Origin: an uncultured Lachnospiraceae bacterium
GTDB lineage: Bacteria > Bacillota > Clostridia > Lachnospirales > Lachnospiraceae
Reading direction: 5' to 3'
Length of the DNA: 8,444 nucleotides
Assembly: GCA_902797565.1 (NCBI GenBank)
Contig: CADBTO010000121.1
Coordinates: 1 to 8,444 of the forward strand
Each line of letters starts with the position of its first letter. Position 1 is the stretch's first letter. Of the stretch, positions 5,352-8,444 are shown one piece after another. The notes beneath the pieces were generated by a model. The model was given only the letters and a program-made list of their open reading frames with translations. It had not been told where the DNA came from and did no database searches. The translations under genes were made by a program, and so were the position numbers.

Positions 5352-8300
5352 ATGAGGAAAACGAACTTGAGCAGCAAGGCGACACAGGGCGTGCGCAAGT
5401 CGTCCAGCGTCCGGGCGGCATCTTTTTTTGCGGCGGCAATCCTGTCTTTCACGGCCGCATGCACCGGGATTCCGGCGATGGGCGGGCCGCTGCCGGGAAT
5501 TGCGGCGGTGGGAAAGGCGCTGCCTGGGAGGCCGGCACTGCGTGTGGTGGAGGCAGAGGCGGCGGCGGTGAAACTGTCCGCGAAGAAGATCACGGTCCAG
5601 GTGGGAAAGACCAAGACCATCAAGGTCAAAAACACGGCGCAGAAGGCAAAGTGGACGATTTCCAAAGGGAAGGGGATCATTGTCCTCCAGACAAAAAAAG
5701 CGAGCAGTGTCAAGATTCTCGGAAAGAAGGCTGGAACCGCGAAGGTGACGGCAAAGGTTGGAAAGAAGTCCTATACCTGTACGGTGACGGTCAAGGCAAA
5801 GGAAAAGCAGGGCAGCGAAGAATCGGCCACCGAAAAGACGGCCCTGGCTCCATCGTTTACGATTGAGAACGGCGTCTTAAAGTCTGCAGAACTGGGAAAT
5901 ACGAAGACGGTGGTCATCCCGGAAGGGGTCACGGAGATTGCGCCGGATGCCTTTGCCTTCAACCGGGGACTGGAGATCCTGGTGCTGCCGGATTCGGTCA
6001 CAAAGATCGGAGACGGCGCGTTCAATGAGTGCAGCCGGCTGAGGAAGGTATTGTTTGGTTCTGGATTAAAGTCCATTGGAAAGAACGCCTTTTTCTACTG
6101 TGTGTCTTTGAACCGGCTCAACCTTCCGGAGAGTCTGGAAGAGATTGGTGAGGGGGCGTTCTATCACTGTGATGCAATACCGGAAGTGATCCTTCAGGAG
6201 AATGTGCAGAAAATGGGTGATTATGCCTTTGCGAACTGCGGTGCGCTGCAGGGGCTGATGCTTTCAGATGCCAAACTGAAGGAACTGCCGAACCAGGCGT
6301 TCTACAATTGCACGAAGCTGGCATTTGTCGGCCTGCCGGCTGAACTGAAATCCATTGGAAGACGTGCGTTCATGGGATGCGGGAATTTGCAGGCCATTGA
6401 ATTTCCAGAGACTTTGGAAGAGATTGGGAAGAAAGCGTTTGCGCAGACGTCTGTGACAACGGTTGTTCTTCCGGCGTCGCTTCGCAGCATCGGCGAGGAG
6501 GCGCTGCAGATGGTCGGAAACTATACCGTGGTGGAGGGAAATCCGTCTTACCAGTCAAAGGACGGGTCACTGTACAGCGCGGATGGGACAGAACTTCTCG
6601 TGGCGTCCTGCGTGGCTGACAGTCAGACGCGTTTTGTGGTTCCGGCCGGGGTGAAAAAGATTGCGCCATATGCGTTTTATTATGGAGGCAGTGCGCGCGA
6701 ACTTTCTTCTGTGACGCTGCCCGCAGGCCTGGAGGAGATCGGAGAGGGCGCGTTTTCCGGTGTGCAGATCACAAAGATCAGTCTTCCTTCGAGCTTGAAA
6801 AAGATTGGGGAGGATGCCTTCCAGAGGACAGAGCTTTCGGAGATTGTGATTCCGGATTCGGTGACAGAAATCGGTGCCTGCGCGTTTGAAAACTGCTCGA
6901 AGCTGAAGAAGGCGGTGCTTGGGAAGGGTATTACGGAGCTTCCGGAGCGGGTGTTTGGGTATTGTTCGTCTCTGGAAACGCTGAGGTTCACAGATTCCCT
7001 GACATCCATTCATCCCACGGCATTGTTTAACTGCGAAAAATTCGGCGATGGATATGAAAAAACGGGTCTGGATGCAAGCCCGAATTTTGCTGTGGAAGAC
7101 GGCGTTTTGTATTCCGAGGATAAAAAGACGCTGCTTGCCTATCCTGCGATGAATGCGGATCCGTATAATATGGATGCGATGCTGGATTCCGCGATGCAGG
7201 ATGCGGCGGCAGGCCAGACAACAGGCGAAGGCCAGAGCGGAGCGGCAGACCAGACAACAGGAGAAGGCGCGGCGGCAGGCCAGGCGGCAGGAGAAGGCGC
7301 GGCGGCAGGCGCAGACCAGGCGGCAGGAGAAGGCGCGGCAGCAGGCGCAGACCAGGCGGCAGGAGAAGACGCAGCGGCAGGCCAGAATGGCACGGCAGCG
7401 CAGGAGGGTTCCAATGCTTCTGTGGTGGTAGAAGAGCGGATTGTGGACCAGGTACGTGCATCGGAGAAGGAGTTCTGTGTGCCGGCCACAGTGGAGGAGG
7501 TGGCAAAAGACGCGTTTGCCGGAGCAATTGATATCGGGACGCTCAAGGTATTAAGTGCAAGCACGAAATTGGATGAGCATTCCTTTGGCTATGATGATGC
7601 TTCCTATCTTCGCACGGATCTTGCGATCATTGCCGAAAAAGGCTCTGAGGCAGAAACTTACGCGGATCAGAATGACATCGCCTTTTTTACGGAAGACTTT
7701 TCTTCGAAGGATGTGGAAACGTCCCTTGCAAAAGGCGGAACCTTCCAGTTTACACTGCAGGGTGCCCGTGCGGACAAGGTTTTCTATACCTCTACGGATC
7801 CTGCAATCGCGACGGTGGATGAGACAGGAAAAATCAAGGCGGTCGCAAAAGGAGATACGTTTGTGGTGGCAAGTACCGGCTCGAAGCATTTCCTCTGCCG
7901 CGTACACGTTACAAGCGGCGGCGAACCTGCGAAGTATACAGACAGCCGGTTGAAGGACTATGAAATGCCCAGTCAGGATCCGGTGCAGCAGGCGCTCTGG
8001 CGGAACCAGTTTATGAAATATAACGGAACGGTGCTCTTTGATGAAATGGACTTTCCCGGAACACTGCAGTATACAAGTAATGAGTATCCCCTGATCAAAT
8101 CTCTGTTTTTCGGGGAAGGCAGTGCGTATTTTAATTCCAGTATGTCTGAGATTACGCCGGATTACGGTCAGTATGCGACGGTCTGCGAGAACATCGTAAA
8201 AGAAGTGAAGGGCTGTACGAAGCTGCATGAAAATCTGATGGCATACAGCGGGACGAGCAATGTGACCGGATATACCCTGGCAGGAAACAGCGTGGAAGAT

Positions 8301-8444
8301 ATGAAGGCGTCGATCGGGAAGAAGGCACTGATGCCCAGTGTTGTCAGTGGGACGCTAGACTATGCGGTTGCATCCGGCCATTCAGGCGGGGCATACGGCA
8401 CGATGCTTGAGTTCTATCTTCCGAAGGGTTATGACAATGGGATC
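5352..8444 (+). CDS. Exported BspA-type LRR protein with Ig-like domains and a C-terminal ADP-ribosyltransferase-like region, 3' end outside window
   Basis: At least 1031 codons with no stop before the window ends. Residues 1-21 are basic and polar, and 22-43 are a hydrophobic Ala/Phe-rich export segment containing C37 (TAAC, a poor lipobox). A Pro/Gly/Ala spacer runs to about 73. An Ig-like Big_2-type domain spans about 73-149 (VKLSAKKITVQVGKTKTIKV). BspA-type leucine-rich repeats (pattern IPxxVxxIGxxAFxxCxxL) run from 169 to about 779, closing with the usual cap KGSEAETYADQNDIAFF. A second Ig-like domain lies at about 788-854 (STDPAIATVDETGKIKAVAKG). Residues 862-1031 resemble an ADP-ribosyltransferase exoenzyme. 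BspA-like proteins act outside the cell in adhesion and host or matrix binding; the C-terminal region suggests an added effector role, which is inferred. Any wall anchor would lie past the window. It is the same strand as aat, 54 bases downstream, so either read-through or its own promoter is possible; no clear promoter was recognised. Confidence 0.9.
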   Translation, partial: MRKTNLSSKATQGVRKSSSVRAASFFAAAILSFTAACTGIPAMGGPLPGIAAVGKALPGRPALRVVEAEAAAVKLSAKKITVQVGKTKTIKVKNTAQKAKWTISKGKGIIVLQTKKASSVKILGKKAGTAKVTAKVGKKSYTCTVTVKAKEKQGSEESATEKTALAPSFTIENGVLKSAELGNTKTVVIPEGVTEIAPDAFAFNRGLEILVLPDSVTKIGDGAFNECSRLRKVLFGSGLKSIGKNAFFYCVSLNRLNLPESLEEIGEGAFYHCDAIPEVILQENVQKMGDYAFANCGALQGLMLSDAKLKELPNQAFYNCTKLAFVGLPAELKSIGRRAFMGCGNLQAIEFPETLEEIGKKAFAQTSVTTVVLPASLRSIGEEALQMVGNYTVVEGNPSYQSKDGSLYSADGTELLVASCVADSQTRFVVPAGVKKIAPYAFYYGGSARELSSVTLPAGLEEIGEGAFSGVQITKISLPSSLKKIGEDAFQRTELSEIVIPDSVTEIGACAFENCSKLKKAVLGKGITELPERVFGYCSSLETLRFTDSLTSIHPTALFNCEKFGDGYEKTGLDASPNFAVEDGVLYSEDKKTLLAYPAMNADPYNMDAMLDSAMQDAAAGQTTGEGQSGAADQTTGEGAAAGQAAGEGAAAGADQAAGEGAAAGADQAAGEDAAAGQNGTAAQEGSNASVVVEERIVDQVRASEKEFCVPATVEEVAKDAFAGAIDIGTLKVLSASTKLDEHSFGYDDASYLRTDLAIIAEKGSEAETYADQNDIAFFTEDFSSKDVETSLAKGGTFQFTLQGARADKVFYTSTDPAIATVDETGKIKAVAKGDTFVVASTGSKHFLCRVHVTSGGEPAKYTDSRLKDYEMPSQDPVQQALWRNQFMKYNGTVLFDEMDFPGTLQYTSNEYPLIKSLFFGEGSAYFNSSMSEITPDYGQYATVCENIVKEVKGCTKLHENLMAYSGTSNVTGYTLAGNSVEDMKASIGKKALMPSVVSGTLDYAVASGHSGGAYGTMLEFYLPKGYDNGI
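5856..7688 (+). other. BspA-type leucine-rich repeat domain within the large surface protein
   Basis: Residues 169-779 hold about 17 units of 21-24 residues such as LVLPDSVTKIGDGAFNECSRL and IVIPDSVTEIGACAFENCSKL. Two units carry the beta-hairpin 'island' common in BspA proteins: NPSYQSKDGSLYSADGTELL (around 6540-6602) and SPNFAVEDGVLYSEDKKTLL (7079-7138). The second island is enlarged by a low-complexity repeat at 7200-7385. Several units have the conserved Cys at the turn position and several do not. Confidence 0.88.
7200..7385 (+). repeat. In-frame Ala/Gly/Gln/Glu tandem repeat, 30- and 36-base units
   Basis: Five full units and one partial one encode variants of GAAAG(AD)QAAGE. The boundaries are 7200-7229 (10 codons), 7230-7265 (12), 7266-7295 (10), 7296-7331 (12), 7332-7367 (12) and a partial unit 7368-7385. 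The units at 7296 and 7332 are almost identical in DNA. All unit lengths are multiples of three, so copy-number change would keep the reading frame. The encoded peptide is probably a flexible, hydrophilic linker. Confidence 0.85.
7932..8444 (+). other. Putative ADP-ribosyltransferase (ADPRT exoenzyme-like) domain, incomplete
   Basis: Residues 861-1031 of the large protein. The order of elements matches the clostridial ADPRT exoenzyme family as I know it: a helix with ALWRNQF (881-887), TLQYTSNEYPLIKSLFFG in the place of the usual YTxxxYxxIN-LR segment, a helix ENIVKEVKG, LMAYSGTSN (962-970) where the family has a YRG-type strand, VEDMKASIGKK, then SVVSGTLDYAVA (996-1007) where the family has its STS strand, and GTMLEFYLPKG (1016-1026) where it has a LEI-x-VPKG strand. 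The catalytic arginine of the first strand appears to be replaced by S966, and STS by S999-G1000-T1001. The glutamate motif would come after the window end. It may be a divergent or inactive transferase, so the call is tentative. Confidence 0.5.

Noticed and set aside
5459..5866. Plus-strand 135-codon frame rich in Gly and Lys
   Set aside because: It overlaps the signal and Ig-like region of the large protein in another frame; its composition is an artefact of Gly/Lys codons.
7027..7564. Long minus-strand open frames of Pro/Leu- and Ala/Ser-rich repeats, and a plus-strand Arg/Gln-rich frame at 7153-7431
   Set aside because: The repeat unit is a multiple of three and has no stop in any frame, so all frames stay open. 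The LRR protein frame explains the region.
7551..8228. Minus-strand open frame of 225 codons
   Set aside because: Antisense to the second Ig-like and ADP-ribosyltransferase-like parts of the large protein; no motif or convincing ribosome binding site was seen.
857..8444. A functional link between the ADP-ribose pyrophosphatase-type Nudix gene and the putative ADP-ribosyltransferase
   Set aside because: They are separated by four unrelated genes and act in different compartments if the LRR protein is exported. Proximity alone does not support a toxin/detoxifier pair.

Overview
The window looks like a chromosomal segment of a moderately GC-rich Bacillota, most likely a gut-type Clostridia of the Lachnospiraceae kind. 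The reasons are the strong purine-rich ribosome binding sites, the tight all-plus-strand packing, and a BspA-type leucine-rich-repeat surface protein with lysine-rich Ig-like domains of the style common in that family. This taxonomic placement is an inference. No RNA gene, CRISPR array, insertion sequence or integrase was seen.

Bases 1-5297 hold six genes on the plus strand with junctions of -4, 21, 35, 13 and 4 bases, so they could form one transcription unit. In order they are: the 3' part of an RluA/RluD-family pseudouridine synthase cut by the window edge; a Nudix hydrolase of the ADP-ribose pyrophosphatase type; ClpS; a small flavin split-barrel (PNPOx-like) protein; ClpA; and Aat, the leucyl/phenylalanyl-tRNA-protein transferase. 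ClpS (N-recognin), ClpA (unfoldase with a ClpP-docking loop) and Aat (adds Leu/Phe to N-termini) are together the dedicated bacterial Leu/N-degron machinery. Only ClpP would need to come from elsewhere. The compact clpS-x-clpA-aat block is notable in a Bacillota because the model species Bacillus subtilis lacks this branch.

Bases 5352-8444 are one open reading frame of at least 1031 codons that runs off the 3' end. It encodes an exported multidomain protein. From the N-terminus it has a signal-like segment, an Ig-like (Big_2-type) domain, about 17 BspA-type leucine-rich repeats, a second Ig-like domain, and a C-terminal region that resembles clostridial ADP-ribosyltransferase exoenzymes. An Ala/Gly/Gln/Glu tandem repeat interrupts the leucine-rich repeats. 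The putative ADP-ribosyltransferase domain has the right layout but altered active-site residues, and its last motif lies beyond the window. This possible surface or secreted effector is the most interesting object here.
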